Source: Aliivibrio fischeri
GTDB taxonomy: Bacteria; Pseudomonadota; Gammaproteobacteria; Enterobacterales; Vibrionaceae
DNA length: 64,000 nt
Direction: 5' to 3'
Assembly: GCA_038993745.2 (NCBI GenBank)
Contig: CP160629.1
Coordinates: 1-64,000, forward strand
Shown one piece after another: positions 45,096 through 55,747 of this stretch. Under the pieces are notes generated by a model that saw only the letters and a list, made by a program, of their open reading frames with translations, was not told the DNA's origin and ran no database searches. Each line of letters starts with the position of its first letter. Within the stretch, counting starts at the first letter, position 1. The position numbers and the translations under genes are program-made.

Positions 45096-46889
45096 TTAGC
45101 TTTCGTAGCTTAATTCATCGGTCGCTTGTCTAAGCCATTCTTTTACTTCGCCATCAACAAGAGGGCTAACTTCATTCCAGACTTTCTGATGATAGTGATT
45201 CAACCACGCTAACTCTGGGCGATTTAGCATATCAACATTGATCAGACGTTTATCGATAGGACAACGTGTTAAAGACTCAAATCCAAGAACCGAGAAGTCA
45301 CCTTGAGTTTCAATTTCAACGACTAGTTCTAAGTTCTCAATACGGATACCAAACTCGTCTGCACGATAATAACCTGGCTCATTAGAAAGCACCATTCCAG
45401 GAAGAAGAGCTGTATTATTTACTACTTTAGCAATACGTTGAGGACCTTCATGGACACTTAAGAAGTGACCAACACCGTGGCCAGTACCATGATCATAATC
45501 ATAACCTTGCGCCCATAAATGTTGGCGAGCAAGGATGTCTAATTGATGTCCACATGTACCTTTAGGGAAGCGAGCATTTGCTAACCCGATATGGCCTTTA
45601 AGAACTAAAGTAAATTGCTGTTTAATGTCATCACTTGGTGTACCAACCGCTAATGTTCGAGTGATGTCTGTTGTGCCATCTGGATACTGACCGCCTGAAT
45701 CAACTAGGTATAAACTGTTCATTTGTAGTTTACCTGGTTCAGGTTGGTTTTGATGATTGTAGTGACACATTGCCGCATTACCAGCAGCTGCAGAAATAGT
45801 ATCGAAACTTAAATCAGCCAGAGAGGGGTCTTCTTCACGGAATGCTTGAAGTTTGTCTGCTAAAACAGCTTCGTCGTGTAAAGTGCCAGCTTCAATCTCT
45901 GCGTCAAACCAAGTTAAGAATTTAGCCATAGCAGCGCCATCACGAACATGACAAGCACGCATGCCTGCTTTTTCCGTTTCGTTTTTAGCGGCTTTTGGTA
46001 GTAAACATGGGTCAGATGCTTCAATGATTTCTGCGTTCGCATTACTTAAGACTAATGACATCCACGCGTTTGATGTTGCTGAATCAACTAGAACTTTTTT
46101 ACCTGCAAGTGATTCTAATGTTGCTTGCAAGGCATCTGGTTGGTGAACTCGAACACCTTGGCCAACATGAGCATTAAACTCTGCAGGAAGACGTGAAGGT
46201 TCTAGGAAAAAATCAACACTTTCATCTGCGTGAATAATGGCATGAGAAAGAAGTACTGGTAGGCGAGAAACATCCAAACCACGGATATTCAATAACCAAC
46301 AGATGGAGTCTAGTTGTGTTAATAGCGCAGCGTCAGCTTTTTTCTTTGAGACTTCTTTTGCAATTTCTTTACGCTTGTCTTCAGAACTTTGGCCGACAAA
46401 TTCTAATGACATTAAACGCACATCAGACACTTTAACTTCTGGGCGGTCTAACCATAACTCATCAATAGGGTTAGTGGCGATTGCTTCAAGAGTTACAACG
46501 CCTTCAACATTTTTTGATGCTGTTTTTAGCCATTGAGCTGTGTGCATGCGTGGGTCTATTGCCACTTTTGAACCCGAAGTAAGACTGTCTTTAATCCATT
46601 CAAGCAGTGGTTCTTCATGTAGGTGACGATATTCAAATACATCTGCAGGCACTTGTTTACGAACTTGAACGGTATAACGGCCATCCACAAAAATAGCCGC
46701 TTTTTCTTTAGTAATAACAGCCGCACCAGCAGAACCAGTAAAACCAGTAACCCAATGCAAACGTTCGTTATGCTCTGGAATATATTCACCTAGAAATTCA
46801 TCTTCATGAGGAATAATTAAGGCATCGAAATCTTGTTGAGCAAGCCATGTACGTAGTTGTTCAACACGCTGAGAAGTTTGTGGGTGCAT
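45096..46889 (-). CDS. Xaa-Pro aminopeptidase (M24 family)
   Basis: This cytosolic metallopeptidase removes N-terminal residues before proline. The 597-residue protein has two creatinase-like N-terminal domains and a C-terminal pita-bread domain with the metal ligands in LVDSGGQYPDGTTDITRT, the HGTGHGVGHFLSVHEGP loop, LSNEPGYYR and GIRIENLELV. The three-domain length matches the long aminopeptidase P1 type, not the shorter E. coli PepP. No signal peptide is present. It is monocistronic. Confidence 0.92.
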   Translation of the reverse strand: MHPQTSQRVEQLRTWLAQQDFDALIIPHEDEFLGEYIPEHNERLHWVTGFTGSAGAAVITKEKAAIFVDGRYTVQVRKQVPADVFEYRHLHEEPLLEWIKDSLTSGSKVAIDPRMHTAQWLKTASKNVEGVVTLEAIATNPIDELWLDRPEVKVSDVRLMSLEFVGQSSEDKRKEIAKEVSKKKADAALLTQLDSICWLLNIRGLDVSRLPVLLSHAIIHADESVDFFLEPSRLPAEFNAHVGQGVRVHQPDALQATLESLAGKKVLVDSATSNAWMSLVLSNANAEIIEASDPCLLPKAAKNETEKAGMRACHVRDGAAMAKFLTWFDAEIEAGTLHDEAVLADKLQAFREEDPSLADLSFDTISAAAGNAAMCHYNHQNQPEPGKLQMNSLYLVDSGGQYPDGTTDITRTLAVGTPSDDIKQQFTLVLKGHIGLANARFPKGTCGHQLDILARQHLWAQGYDYDHGTGHGVGHFLSVHEGPQRIAKVVNNTALLPGMVLSNEPGYYRADEFGIRIENLELVVEIETQGDFSVLGFESLTRCPIDKRLINVDMLNRPELAWLNHYHQKVWNEVSPLVDGEVKEWLRQATDELSYES

Positions 46890-46989
46890 CTGAGTGTCCT
46901 TTTATACCTGTGATTAATTGGTATGACTCTGTCCGTGTGTACGAGGCAGAAATTAGTTATGTTTTTTGTAGAGTTATAACCTAGCGCTT

Positions 46990-47955
46990 TTAGTGTTCAT
47001 CTGCAATTGTTGATATTGATAAATCTTTACAGTGATTAATTATGGTATTTCTAAGCCAACAATTTGCCGCATCATTCTCTTTTTGTTGATGCCAAAATAG
47101 GGTGTATGCCATTTGAGGTAAGTCTGTAGGCAAGGGTAATACAACTAAGTTAAGTTGCTTGGCTATTAATTTTATAAAGTGGCTTGGTGCTGTGAAAACT
47201 AAATCGGTATGAGTACATAAGCTCGCAGCACTATTAAAATCAGGCACAATAATACCAATACTACGTTCTAGTCCTCTGTCTGCTAATTTGTAATCAAGCA
47301 ACCATTGGTCTTTACCATCACAGCGAACTTGTACATGACGTTGTTGAAGGTAAGTGTCTAGCGTCCATTCTTGTTTTAATACAGGATGATTACGGCGAAC
47401 CAAACACATTTGGCTATCTCTATAAATTTCTTTGCTGCAAATATCTTCAGGCGTATGCATAGTGATATTGGCGTATTTTGGGTCGAGGTCTTTACCTGTA
47501 ATACCTATATCCATTTCACCAGATTGAAGTTTCTTTAATGTGTTGGTATCCCATGCATGAGTATCTAACATGACATTAGGGGCTTTGTTTAAAATATATG
47601 ACATGAAGTGTGGAAGCAGTAATGGATAAGTACTTTCAACCAAACCTAAGCGAAATCGATAATGACTGCTTTTAGGATCAAAATTTGATGCTTCAGTGAT
47701 ACTTTCTAAGTGACTTAATAACGTGTGAAGTTGTTCTTGAAGGTTTCGTGCTTTTGCAGTGGGTTGCAAACCATAAGATGTGCGAGAGAAAAGTGGATCG
47801 TTAAATTGTTCGCGTAATTTCGCTAAGTTTTTACTAACGGCAGATTGGCTTAAGCACAAACGTTGAGCTGCACGGGTGACACTTTTTTCTTCTAATAATA
47901 AATGAAGCGTAAGAAGAAGATTAAGATCAATCTTTGCCAGTTTTTCGAAAAACAT
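46990..47955 (-). CDS. LysR-family transcriptional regulator, divergent from the Bcr-type efflux gene
   Basis: The 321-residue protein has the LysR winged helix-turn-helix (DLNLLLTLHLLLEEKSVTRAAQRLCLSQSAVSKNLAKLREQF, in pieces within about 9-50) and an effector domain resembling the NodD/LeuO-like group. It is divergent from the MFS gene across 97 bases containing an LTTR-type dyad, so control of that exporter is likely but inferred. Confidence 0.88.
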   Translation of the reverse strand: MFFEKLAKIDLNLLLTLHLLLEEKSVTRAAQRLCLSQSAVSKNLAKLREQFNDPLFSRTSYGLQPTAKARNLQEQLHTLLSHLESITEASNFDPKSSHYRFRLGLVESTYPLLLPHFMSYILNKAPNVMLDTHAWDTNTLKKLQSGEMDIGITGKDLDPKYANITMHTPEDICSKEIYRDSQMCLVRRNHPVLKQEWTLDTYLQQRHVQVRCDGKDQWLLDYKLADRGLERSIGIIVPDFNSAASLCTHTDLVFTAPSHFIKLIAKQLNLVVLPLPTDLPQMAYTLFWHQQKENDAANCWLRNTIINHCKDLSISTIADEH

Positions 47956-47961
47956 AGAGAT

Positions 47962-47976
47962 ATTCCAAATAAGAAT
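47962..47976. promoter_or_regulatory. Candidate LysR-type operator in the divergent gap
   Basis: ATTC (47962-47965) and GAAT (47973-47976) form an interrupted dyad with the T-N11-A spacing typical of LysR-family sites. It lies 7 bases from the regulator start and about 77 bases before the MFS start. Confidence 0.35.
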
Positions 47977-48052
47977 GTTAGATCTGAATATAAACCATTT
48001 CTGTTCATATCTCTAATTGAGTACACTCCTCGAATCATTTTAGGAGTTATCA

Positions 48053-49282
48053 ATGCATACGCCAGTTACACCTCACTCAGCAACATCAATGTCATCAGTA
48101 TCGGACAAAAAAATCATCACATTAATGGTGGTATTAGTATTGTTCAGCCCATTAGCTATTGATATTTATCTTCCTGCTTTACCAGCGATGGCGGCAGAGT
48201 TTCATGTACCATCAACAATGGCTCAAGATACGATTACTTGGTTTATGTTTAGTATGGGTTTAGGGCAGTTATTTGCAGGTCCATTAGCTGATCGCTATGG
48301 TCGTAGACCAATCGCACTAACGGGTATTGTTATTTATGGTTTAAGTGCAGTATTAGCTTATTTTGCACAAGCGATGGAAATGCTATTACTGGCTCGGTTA
48401 TTACAAGGTTTTGGTGCTTGTGCTACCTCGGTTGCGGCTTTTGCTTCTGTGCGAGATTCATTTGGTGCAGAGAAAGGCGGGCGTATGATCAGCTATTTAA
48501 ACGGCGCTATCTGTTTTATTCCTGCTTTAGCTCCGATTTTAGGTAGCTACTTGACTCATCATTTCGGCTGGCGTTCAAATTTTAGTTTTATGGCTGGTTT
48601 TGCTTTAGTTGGTTTTGCTTTAATTCTTACTAACTACAAAGAAACAAAACCGGAAAATACAGTTCAAACAGGGAAACTTATTAGTCCATCTCGCTATTGG
48701 TCTGTATTAAAGAATCCAACCTTTTTGTTCCATGCTTCTTTATGCATGTTATCAATGGGGGTTATTTTAGCTTATGTTACTTCAGCACCTGTTTTCTTGA
48801 TGGATCAATTAGGGCTGACTATGAATGAGTTTACCTATTGGTTTGCGATTAATGCAGCGATCAATATTGCAGTTTGCTTTATTGCTCCTAAGTTCATGAT
48901 CAAGTTTGGAACAAAACGAGTTTTATTATCTGGCTTAACGATACTAGCGATATCTGGTGGTTTAATGTTAGGTATGCAACATATTCAGCAAGCTTGGGCG
49001 TTTATGGTCCCAATATTTTTGGCTTCTGTAGGCTATGCATCAGTGCTTGGCTCAGCAGCAGGTAAAGCGCTGGCACCATTTGGTGATAGAGCGGGAACAG
49101 CTGCCGCATTGTTAGGGTTATTTCAAATGAGTGGTGCAGGTATCATTGTTGGCACAATGCAAAGATTAGCACTCCCATCTGCACAACTCTTAACCCTAAT
49201 GATGTGGCTTCTTATCCCAGGTTTGCTGATTTTATTAACTAAAACAGGCCAACGTTGGCATTCTGAAACCGTTACGCAGTAA
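48053..49282 (+). CDS. Bcr/CflA-family multidrug efflux MFS transporter
   Basis: The 409-residue protein has about 12 membrane helices and the drug:H+ antiporter-1 (12-TMS) signs: SPLAIDIYLPALPAMAAEF in helix 1 (as in Bcr), the motif A segment GPLADRYGRRP, and the helix-5 motif C-like GAICFIPALAPILGSYL. AGGAG lies 7 bases before the ATG. It is probably regulated by the adjacent divergent LysR protein. The exported compound is unknown. Confidence 0.9.
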   Translation: MHTPVTPHSATSMSSVSDKKIITLMVVLVLFSPLAIDIYLPALPAMAAEFHVPSTMAQDTITWFMFSMGLGQLFAGPLADRYGRRPIALTGIVIYGLSAVLAYFAQAMEMLLLARLLQGFGACATSVAAFASVRDSFGAEKGGRMISYLNGAICFIPALAPILGSYLTHHFGWRSNFSFMAGFALVGFALILTNYKETKPENTVQTGKLISPSRYWSVLKNPTFLFHASLCMLSMGVILAYVTSAPVFLMDQLGLTMNEFTYWFAINAAINIAVCFIAPKFMIKFGTKRVLLSGLTILAISGGLMLGMQHIQQAWAFMVPIFLASVGYASVLGSAAGKALAPFGDRAGTAAALLGLFQMSGAGIIVGTMQRLALPSAQLLTLMMWLLIPGLLILLTKTGQRWHSETVTQ

Positions 49283-49403
49283 TTCGCATAATTTGAACAG
49301 AAAAAGAGCAATTTTACTTTTTAATATATTCAGTTAATTATGGTTTCAGTGTATATTCAGCACTTAATTACTGTTGATTGAAAATTAAAAGGCAAAACAC
49401 GCA

Positions 49404-49694
49404 ATGTCGATGTCCGTTATTGAAATGGCTCGTGTCCTAGAGCAAATGGAAGAGTCACCAGAAAAACTCATGTTTGGTAAACTACTTTCTGAACTAGGTA
49501 ATCAAAGCCAAGAGCGCGTAAGAAGCGCTGCGCGACAAGTGTCTGTTCCAACATTGCGTGATCTGATTTACCAATTCCAAGTGGTAATTGAAGAGCGTAA
49601 AGGTGAAACGACAAAAAAACTGGCTGAAGAAATGGCAAAAGAAGGGGTTTCGTTAGAAGACTTCCAAGCTTATTTAGCGAGTAAGAATAAATAA
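49404..49694 (+). CDS. Short H-NS-like oligomerisation-domain protein (tentative)
   Basis: The 96-residue protein is helical and charged. Residues about 30-85 resemble the H-NS N-terminal oligomerisation region: RSAARQVSVPTLRDL followed by VVIEERKGE matches the H-NS pattern RAQAREC-TLETLEEM then VVVNERREE. It then ends with EGVSLEDFQAYLASKNK and has no Q/RGR DNA-binding loop. It could modulate H-NS by mixed oligomers, like H-NST proteins. The resemblance is by eye only, and it could be an unrelated coiled coil. It has its own terminator. Confidence 0.5.
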   Translation: MSMSVIEMARVLEQMEESPEKLMFGKLLSELGNQSQERVRSAARQVSVPTLRDLIYQFQVVIEERKGETTKKLAEEMAKEGVSLEDFQAYLASKNK

Positions 49695-49732
49695 TAACCT
49701 TAATTCAAATTTTGGTTAGGTAATTAAAATAG

Positions 49733-49762
49733 AAAAGCAGCGTATATACGCTGCTTTTTGTT
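49733..49762. terminator. Bidirectional terminator after the 96-aa gene
   Basis: AAAAGCAGCGTAT (49733-49745) and ATACGCTGCTTTT (49746-49758) form a perfect palindrome and run into T; it serves this gene and the convergent DMT transporter gene. Confidence 0.9.
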
Positions 49763-49805
49763 TTTTAGGTATTCAGTAAATCTCTATTTATTACTCACAT
49801 TGCAA

Positions 49806-50708
49806 TTATTGCTCTGTTTGGCGCTCTTCCTTTTTACCAAAGAACTGTTGGATCAGTAGACCACACACAATCATAATTAATCCGATTAATGTTGATGGGT
49901 GTATTTCTTCTCCGATGATATTGGCTAGTAGCAGCAAAGAGATAAATGGAGAGGCAAAAATTAGGTTACTAATTCGTGCCGTATTTTGTGTTAAACGTAA
50001 TGCCGACAACCATAAAACAAAGGTAACGCCCATCTCAAATAACCCTACGTAAGAAACCGCAGCCCAACCACTCATTGGTATTTGAGCCCATGGTGCTCCT
50101 TCATAAATACTTAAACCTATCGCAACAGGTAGAGCAACTAAGAAACCAAGTAAAAGCCCAAGAATAGGATCTGCTTTATTTTTCGTATTAAGAATCCAGT
50201 AACCCGCCCACAATAATGTTGAGAATAAGGCTAAGCCCACACCTAGAGGGCTATCAAATTCTAATGCAAGCACATCACCTTTAGTTGCAATAACGATTAC
50301 ACCTAGATAGCCTAAAACACACGCAATCCAATCTTGTTTTCGTATTTTTTGTCCAAGAAAAACCGCAGCCATTAAGGTTAAGGTAATTGCCCAACTGTAA
50401 TTAAGAGGCTGAGCTTGAGATGCCGGTAATAGATCATAAGATTTGAATAGAACCAAGTAGTAAGCAAGGGGATTAATTGCACCTAATAAAATGTAATACA
50501 AAGGGTTAGCTAAAAAGGTATCAATCAGTTGCGATAGTGTTTTTTGATAAGCAGCAACACCAGCTAGAGCCAGAATAGAAACAGCGCTTGCAATGGTTAG
50601 CATTTGGGTTGGCGTAAAATGCTCAAGAGTGATTTTAAAAGCAGTGGCAACGGTTGACCACAACAGAACCGCAGCGACACCAAATCCTAAAGCACGACGT
50701 TCGTTCAT
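49806..50708 (-). CDS. EamA/DMT-family transporter
   Basis: The roughly 300-residue inner-membrane protein has ten hydrophobic segments in two EamA repeats (about 1-140 and 150-290). Family members export amino acids or other metabolites; the substrate is unknown. I chose ATG at 50708 (MNERRALGFGVAAVLLWSTVA), which begins just before the first helix; the in-frame ATG at 50735 adds nine residues and has no clear ribosome-binding site. It is divergent from rmuC. Confidence 0.85.
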   Translation of the reverse strand: MNERRALGFGVAAVLLWSTVATAFKITLEHFTPTQMLTIASAVSILALAGVAAYQKTLSQLIDTFLANPLYYILLGAINPLAYYLVLFKSYDLLPASQAQPLNYSWAITLTLMAAVFLGQKIRKQDWIACVLGYLGVIVIATKGDVLALEFDSPLGVGLALFSTLLWAGYWILNTKNKADPILGLLLGFLVALPVAIGLSIYEGAPWAQIPMSGWAAVSYVGLFEMGVTFVLWLSALRLTQNTARISNLIFASPFISLLLLANIIGEEIHPSTLIGLIMIVCGLLIQQFFGKKEERQTEQ

Positions 50709-50835
50709 TGTTATTGTTCTCAGTAAAAAATCCATTTGGATCTGGAGTGTACCTGTGCTTGAAAAATAGTGTTAACTGGACATTTATCCAGTATCAAAAT
50801 ATCCTATGGTAATTCGTGTTTACATTGAGTGAGTT

Positions 50836-52356
50836 ATGGAATTTTTGAATCAGTTTGGTGGGCATTTATTGTTTGGTTTTGCAGGCGCTAGTATCGCGTA
50901 TGCCGTTGCTCATGTATTAACAAAAAGTCGAAATCAGCAAGAGCTAGCTTTATTGGAGCATGAGTTAGAATCAGAAAAAAAATTGGCAAATTCTCAATTG
51001 CATCAATTAACCCAACAAGTTGAAAAGCAGCAGCAAGAGCTCGATGAGCTTGATCTTGAGCGCGATAAATTAGCGCAAGAGCAAAAGCAATCTCATGGGC
51101 GTTTAATGGCGGCAATGGAAAAGCTGCGTTATTTTGATGCTATTCAAAAAGAAAAAGAGTACTTAACTCAGCAGCTCGAGTTTTCTCGCCAAGCAAATTC
51201 AAATGTCGAAGCCGAATTGAGAGAACAAGAAGCACGTAATGAAGAAGAACGCAAAGCAAGCCAAGAGAAGATTGAATTACTTGAGCGAGCAGAAGAAAGG
51301 TTAAAGCAGCAGTTTGAAAATTTAGCCAACCAATTGTTTGAACAGAAAACCAAAACGGTTGATGAACAAAACAAGGTGAGTTTAGAAGGTTTGTTATCTC
51401 CATTAAAAGAGCAGCTTGAAGGATTTAAAAAACAAGTAAACGACAGTTTTGGTTTTGAAGCTAAAGAGCGCCACACTCTGGTACATGAAATTCGTAGCCT
51501 ACAACAGCTTAATGAGCGAATGACACAGGAGGCGGTAAACCTGACCAATGCTCTTAAAGGCGACAACAAACAACAAGGTAATTGGGGTGAAGTTGTTCTT
51601 TCACGAGTATTGAAAGAATCCGGCCTTAGAGAGGGGCACGAATACGATACTCAGGTCAGTATGGATGACGAAGACGGTAAGCGTTTTTATCCTGATGTGA
51701 TTGTTCACTTACCTGATGAGAAAGATGTCGTGGTTGATTCAAAAATGACCTTAGTGGCATATGAGCGTTTTTTTAACAGTGAAGATTTTAATCAAAAAGA
51801 ACACGCGCTTGATGAACATTTAATGGCCATTCGAGCTCATTTACGTGGATTAAGTAAAAAGGATTACCACAAGTTAAATGGCTTACGCAGCTTAGATTAT
51901 GTCTTAATGTTTATTCCTGTAGAGCCTGCATTCCAAGTTGCGATAGAGGCTGACCCATCGCTCATCTCTGATGCGATGGAACAGAATATTATTATCGTTA
52001 GTCCTACAACGTTATTGGTTGCGCTTAGAACCATCAGTAATTTATGGCGTAACGAGAGACAAAACCAAAACGCCAAAATCATCGCAGAGCGAGCAAGTAA
52101 ACTGTATGACAAAATGCGTCTTTTTGTTGATGATATGGAGGCCGTTGGTGGTGCACTTGATAAGGCGAATCAAAGTTATCAGGGGGCAATGAATAAATTG
52201 GCTAGTGGGCGTGGGAACCTAATTCGTCAAGCTGAAAGCTTTAAAGAACTCGGTGTTGAAGTGAAGAGAGACATAAATCGCCGTCTTATTGACCAATCTT
52301 TTGAAGCCGATACGACGCAAACACTTGGTGATAATGGGTTGGATAAAGTAGACTAG
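50836..52356 (+). CDS. rmuC: DNA recombination protein RmuC
   Basis: RmuC limits inversions at short inverted repeats and carries a PD-(D/E)xK-like nuclease domain. The 506-residue protein has an N-terminal membrane helix (about 8-27), a long coiled coil (about 30-200), and the conserved core GNWGEVVLSRVLKESGLREG, YPDVIVHLPDEKDVVVDSKM and SLDYVLMFIPVEPAF. It precedes ubiE by 57 bases, the usual gamma-proteobacterial neighbour. Confidence 0.95.
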   Translation: MEFLNQFGGHLLFGFAGASIAYAVAHVLTKSRNQQELALLEHELESEKKLANSQLHQLTQQVEKQQQELDELDLERDKLAQEQKQSHGRLMAAMEKLRYFDAIQKEKEYLTQQLEFSRQANSNVEAELREQEARNEEERKASQEKIELLERAEERLKQQFENLANQLFEQKTKTVDEQNKVSLEGLLSPLKEQLEGFKKQVNDSFGFEAKERHTLVHEIRSLQQLNERMTQEAVNLTNALKGDNKQQGNWGEVVLSRVLKESGLREGHEYDTQVSMDDEDGKRFYPDVIVHLPDEKDVVVDSKMTLVAYERFFNSEDFNQKEHALDEHLMAIRAHLRGLSKKDYHKLNGLRSLDYVLMFIPVEPAFQVAIEADPSLISDAMEQNIIIVSPTTLLVALRTISNLWRNERQNQNAKIIAERASKLYDKMRLFVDDMEAVGGALDKANQSYQGAMNKLASGRGNLIRQAESFKELGVEVKRDINRRLIDQSFEADTTQTLGDNGLDKVD

Positions 52357-52413
52357 AGGGCTGTTGAATTCAGAGAGACCGGATTCAGCGAACCTATCTC
52401 TAGAGGACGAAAA

Positions 52414-53178
52414 ATGACGGACAAGATGAACATGGCTGAAGAAACAACACACTTCGGCTTCACTACAGTCGCTAAAGAAGAAAAAGTAGCGAAAGTTGCA
52501 GAAGTATTTCACTCTGTAGCAGCAAAATACGACATCATGAATGACCTTATGTCTGGTGGTGTTCACCGTGTTTGGAAACGATTCACGATTGATTGTAGTG
52601 GCGTACGTCCAGGTCATAAAGTACTTGATTTAGCTGGTGGTACTGGCGATTTAACGGCTAAGTTTTCACGTATTGTTGGTGAGAAAGGTCAAGTTATTCT
52701 TGCTGATATTAATAACTCAATGCTAAACGTTGGTCGTGACAAACTACGCGATATGGGCATCGTAGGTAATGTAAATTACGTACAAGCAAATGCGGAAGAA
52801 TTGCCTTTCCCTGATGACCATTTTGATTGTATTACCATCAGCTTTGGTCTTCGTAACGTAACGGATAAAGATAAAGCATTGCGTTCGATGTTCCGTGTTC
52901 TTAAACCGGGCGGTCGTTTATTAGTGCTAGAGTTTTCAAAACCAATCCTTGAGCCGTTATCAAAAATTTACGATGCGTACTCTTTCCACCTATTACCAAA
53001 AATGGGTGAAATCATCGCAAATGATGCAGACAGTTATCGCTACCTTGCTGAATCTATCCGTATGCACCCAGATCAAGAAACACTGAAAGGCATGATGGAA
53101 GATGCAGGGTTTGAGCAAGCAAATTACTACAACTTAACGGGTGGTATCGTTGCTCTACACCGTGGTTACAAGTTTTAA
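52414..53178 (+). CDS. ubiE: Ubiquinone/menaquinone biosynthesis C-methyltransferase UbiE
   Basis: UbiE methylates demethylmenaquinone and a ubiquinone precursor using SAM. The 254-residue protein has [15 protein letters not shown], the SAM-binding [15 protein letters not shown] (about 67-81), [21 protein letters not shown] in pieces, and [12 protein letters not shown] at the end. It heads the ubiE-ubiJ-ubiB-tatABC run, with gaps of 11 bases or overlap downstream. GAGGA lies 7 bases before the ATG. Confidence 0.97.
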   Translation: MTDKMNMAEETTHFGFTTVAKEEKVAKVAEVFHSVAAKYDIMNDLMSGGVHRVWKRFTIDCSGVRPGHKVLDLAGGTGDLTAKFSRIVGEKGQVILADINNSMLNVGRDKLRDMGIVGNVNYVQANAEELPFPDDHFDCITISFGLRNVTDKDKALRSMFRVLKPGGRLLVLEFSKPILEPLSKIYDAYSFHLLPKMGEIIANDADSYRYLAESIRMHPDQETLKGMMEDAGFEQANYYNLTGGIVALHRGYKF

Positions 53179-53189
53179 GGGATAGAATA

Positions 53190-53813
53190 ATGCCATTAGA
53201 ACCATTCGTAACAGGCGTGATGGAGACAGGGTTAAATACTCTGTTAAAAGAATCACCAGAGAGCAAAGCGGCATTGCATCGTTTAAAAGAAAAGATTATT
53301 CATGTTCATTTAAATGAAGTGAACAAGGATCTTTTCTTTGTATTTAGTCACCTACAAGTTGATATTCTTTCTCGATTCGAAGGTTCTGTTGATTGCTACT
53401 TAGCTTTAAATCTTTCTGTTTTGCCACAACTGCGTGATCAAAATAATATTACTCAACTTATCAAACAAGATAAGTTGGTATTGGAAGGCGATTTAAAACT
53501 TGCTCAACAATTTTCTGCATTACTTGAAGAGTTAAAACCAGATGTTGAAGATAAATTATCTCAATATACTGGTGATATTGTTGCTCATACTTTAGTTAGT
53601 GGAGTAAAAGGTGGAGCGTGCTGGGTGAAAAAACAGATCACACGTCAAACTCGCCATGCAGCAGAAGTTCTTACTGAAGAGTGGAAAATGGCACCTGCAC
53701 CATTAGAAATCGCTCACTTTTGCGATCAAGTAACCGATGTTGAAGCTCAATTTACAGAGCTAGATGCTCGTTTATCTCGTCTAATACAAAAAACAGGGTT
53801 AGAACAAGCATGA
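53190..53813 (+). CDS. ubiJ: Ubiquinone biosynthesis accessory factor UbiJ
   Basis: UbiJ (YigP) has an SCP2-like lipid-binding domain and, with UbiK, supports the soluble ubiquinone-biosynthesis complex. The 207-residue protein begins [20 protein letters not shown], has the SCP2 region to about residue 120, and a C-terminal helical segment. It lies between ubiE and ubiB, and its stop overlaps the ubiB start by 4 bases. Confidence 0.92.
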   Translation: MPLEPFVTGVMETGLNTLLKESPESKAALHRLKEKIIHVHLNEVNKDLFFVFSHLQVDILSRFEGSVDCYLALNLSVLPQLRDQNNITQLIKQDKLVLEGDLKLAQQFSALLEELKPDVEDKLSQYTGDIVAHTLVSGVKGGACWVKKQITRQTRHAAEVLTEEWKMAPAPLEIAHFCDQVTDVEAQFTELDARLSRLIQKTGLEQA

Positions 53814-55444
53814 CGCCATCTGAGTTAAAGCGCTTATATCACATCACTAAGGTTCAACTTGAGTATGGGTTAGATGAGCTGTTACCTGAACATGCGTTAA
53901 CTCAATTGCCAAAGCGATTACGTAAAGGTTTATTCTGGATTAAAAATAAATATCCTGAAAAACCACTTGGTGAACGCTTACGTCTAGCATTACAAGAGCT
54001 CGGTCCTGTTTGGATTAAGTTCGGTCAAATGATGTCGACTCGTCGAGATCTTTTTCCTCCTCATTTAGCTGACCAATTAGCGTTACTTCAAGACCAAGTT
54101 GCGCCATTTGACGGACAATTAGCGAAAGATCAAATGGAGATGGAATTAGGTGGACCACTCGATAATTGGTTTACCGATTTTGATATTAAGCCGTTGGCTT
54201 CTGCTTCCATTGCTCAAGTACATACCGCAAAGTTAAAAGACTCGGGTAGAGAAATTGTTCTTAAAGTAATTCGCCCTGATATTCGTCCTGTCATCGAATC
54301 TGATATTCGCTTAATGTATCGCATGGCGAGATTAGTTGAACAACATATTCCTGAAGCTCGTCGTTTAAAACCAGTTGAAGTCATTGAAGAGTACGAAAAA
54401 ACCTTACTTGATGAGCTAGACTTAAGAAGAGAAGCCAGTAATGCAATGCAGCTGCGCAGAAACTTTGAAGGCAGTGAAGAACTTTATGTACCTGAAGTCA
54501 TTTTAGATTTAAGCTCTGAGCATCTTATGGTGTCAGAGCGCATTTACGGTATTCAAGTATCAGACATTGAGCAGCTTGAAAGAAACGGCACTAATATGAA
54601 GTTATTGGCTGAACGTGGTGTTTCAGTTTTCTTTACTCAGGTGTTTCGAGATAGCTTCTTTCATGCTGATATGCACCCAGGAAACGTATTTGTAAATCCA
54701 GATAATCCAGAAAATCCACAATGGATCGGATTAGACTGTGGTATTGTTGGAACACTCAATAAGGAAGATAAACGCTATTTAGCAGAAAACTTATTGGGTT
54801 TCTTTAATAGTGACTATCATAAAGTTGCGCAATTACATGTTGATTCTGGTTGGGTTCCGGCAGACACTAATGTTGAAGAATTCGAATTTGCTATTCGAAT
54901 GGTATGTGAACCCATTTTTGCAAAACCATTAGGAGAAATTTCTTTTGGTCATGTGCTGTTGAACTTATTTAATACAGCGCGTCGTTTCAATATGGAAGTG
55001 CAACCACAATTAGTCTTGTTACAAAAAACATTGTTGTACGTAGAAGGACTAGGCAGACAGCTTTATCCGCAATTAGATCTATGGGCAACCGCCAAACCGT
55101 TTTTAGAAACGTGGATGGCAAAACAGGTAGGACCGGCAGCCTTTGTGACTGCTTTGAGTGAGAAAGCGCCATTCTGGGCTGAAAAATTACCCGAACTGCC
55201 AGATTTAGTTTATGACAGTTTGCGCCAGGGCAAAGTTCTTAATCAACGAATGGATAAACTTTACGCAGGTTACCGTCAAAGTAAGCGTCAACAAGCAAAA
55301 GGGCAATTCCTATTTAATGTTGGAGCCACACTTCTGATTTGTTCTGCGGTGTTATTAACCAGTAACATTACTGTGTTAGCATCAATTAGTGCTGCTACAG
55401 GAGCTGCGTTTTGGCTATTTAGCTGGCGAGCATATCGTCGTTAA
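53810..55444 (+). CDS. ubiB: Ubiquinone biosynthesis regulatory protein kinase-like UbiB
   Basis: UbiB is an ADCK/ABC1-family atypical kinase-like ATPase needed for ubiquinone synthesis. The 544-residue protein has the KxGQ motif ([17 protein letters not shown]), the Ala-rich ASASIAQVH loop, the catalytic HADMHPGN and IGLDCGIVG (metal-binding Asp) motifs, and two C-terminal membrane helices (about 500-540). It overlaps ubiJ and precedes tatA. Confidence 0.97.
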   Translation: MTPSELKRLYHITKVQLEYGLDELLPEHALTQLPKRLRKGLFWIKNKYPEKPLGERLRLALQELGPVWIKFGQMMSTRRDLFPPHLADQLALLQDQVAPFDGQLAKDQMEMELGGPLDNWFTDFDIKPLASASIAQVHTAKLKDSGREIVLKVIRPDIRPVIESDIRLMYRMARLVEQHIPEARRLKPVEVIEEYEKTLLDELDLRREASNAMQLRRNFEGSEELYVPEVILDLSSEHLMVSERIYGIQVSDIEQLERNGTNMKLLAERGVSVFFTQVFRDSFFHADMHPGNVFVNPDNPENPQWIGLDCGIVGTLNKEDKRYLAENLLGFFNSDYHKVAQLHVDSGWVPADTNVEEFEFAIRMVCEPIFAKPLGEISFGHVLLNLFNTARRFNMEVQPQLVLLQKTLLYVEGLGRQLYPQLDLWATAKPFLETWMAKQVGPAAFVTALSEKAPFWAEKLPELPDLVYDSLRQGKVLNQRMDKLYAGYRQSKRQQAKGQFLFNVGATLLICSAVLLTSNITVLASISAATGAAFWLFSWRAYRR

Positions 55445-55495
55445 ACGTCGCTTTATTTAGCAATTTTTTAACCCTAACACGCTGAGGAAATAAGC

Positions 55496-55744
55496 ATGGG
55501 TGGTATTAGTATTTGGCAACTTCTTATTATTGCAGTAATTATCGTTCTGTTATTTGGTACGAAAAAATTACGTGGTGTAGGTAGTGATTTGGGTTCTGCA
55601 GTTAAAGGCTTTAAAAAAGCGATAAGTGAAGATGAGCCAGCAAAAGAAGCGAAAAAAGACGCTGATTTTGTACCTCAAAACTTAGAGAAAAAAGAAGCTG
55701 AAACAGTAGAAAAACAAAAGCAAAACGACAAAGAGCAGGCATAA
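55496..55744 (+). CDS. tatA: Sec-independent protein translocase TatA
   Basis: TatA oligomers form the passage for folded twin-arginine substrates. The 82-residue protein has an N-terminal membrane helix ([16 protein letters not shown], about 5-20), the [22 protein letters not shown] amphipathic helix in family form, and an acidic/Lys tail. GAGGAAATAAGC precedes the ATG. It is followed 3 bases later by tatB. Confidence 0.97.
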   Translation: MGGISIWQLLIIAVIIVLLFGTKKLRGVGSDLGSAVKGFKKAISEDEPAKEAKKDADFVPQNLEKKEAETVEKQKQNDKEQA

Positions 55745-55747
55745 TAA

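Noticed and set aside
51168..51569. 133-codon minus-strand ORF rich in Ser and Leu
   Set aside because: Antisense shadow of the Gln/Glu/Lys-rich coiled coil of rmuC.
52219..52617. 132-codon minus-strand ORF
   Set aside because: Overlaps the ends of rmuC and ubiE on the wrong strand; low-complexity Phe/Cys-rich product.
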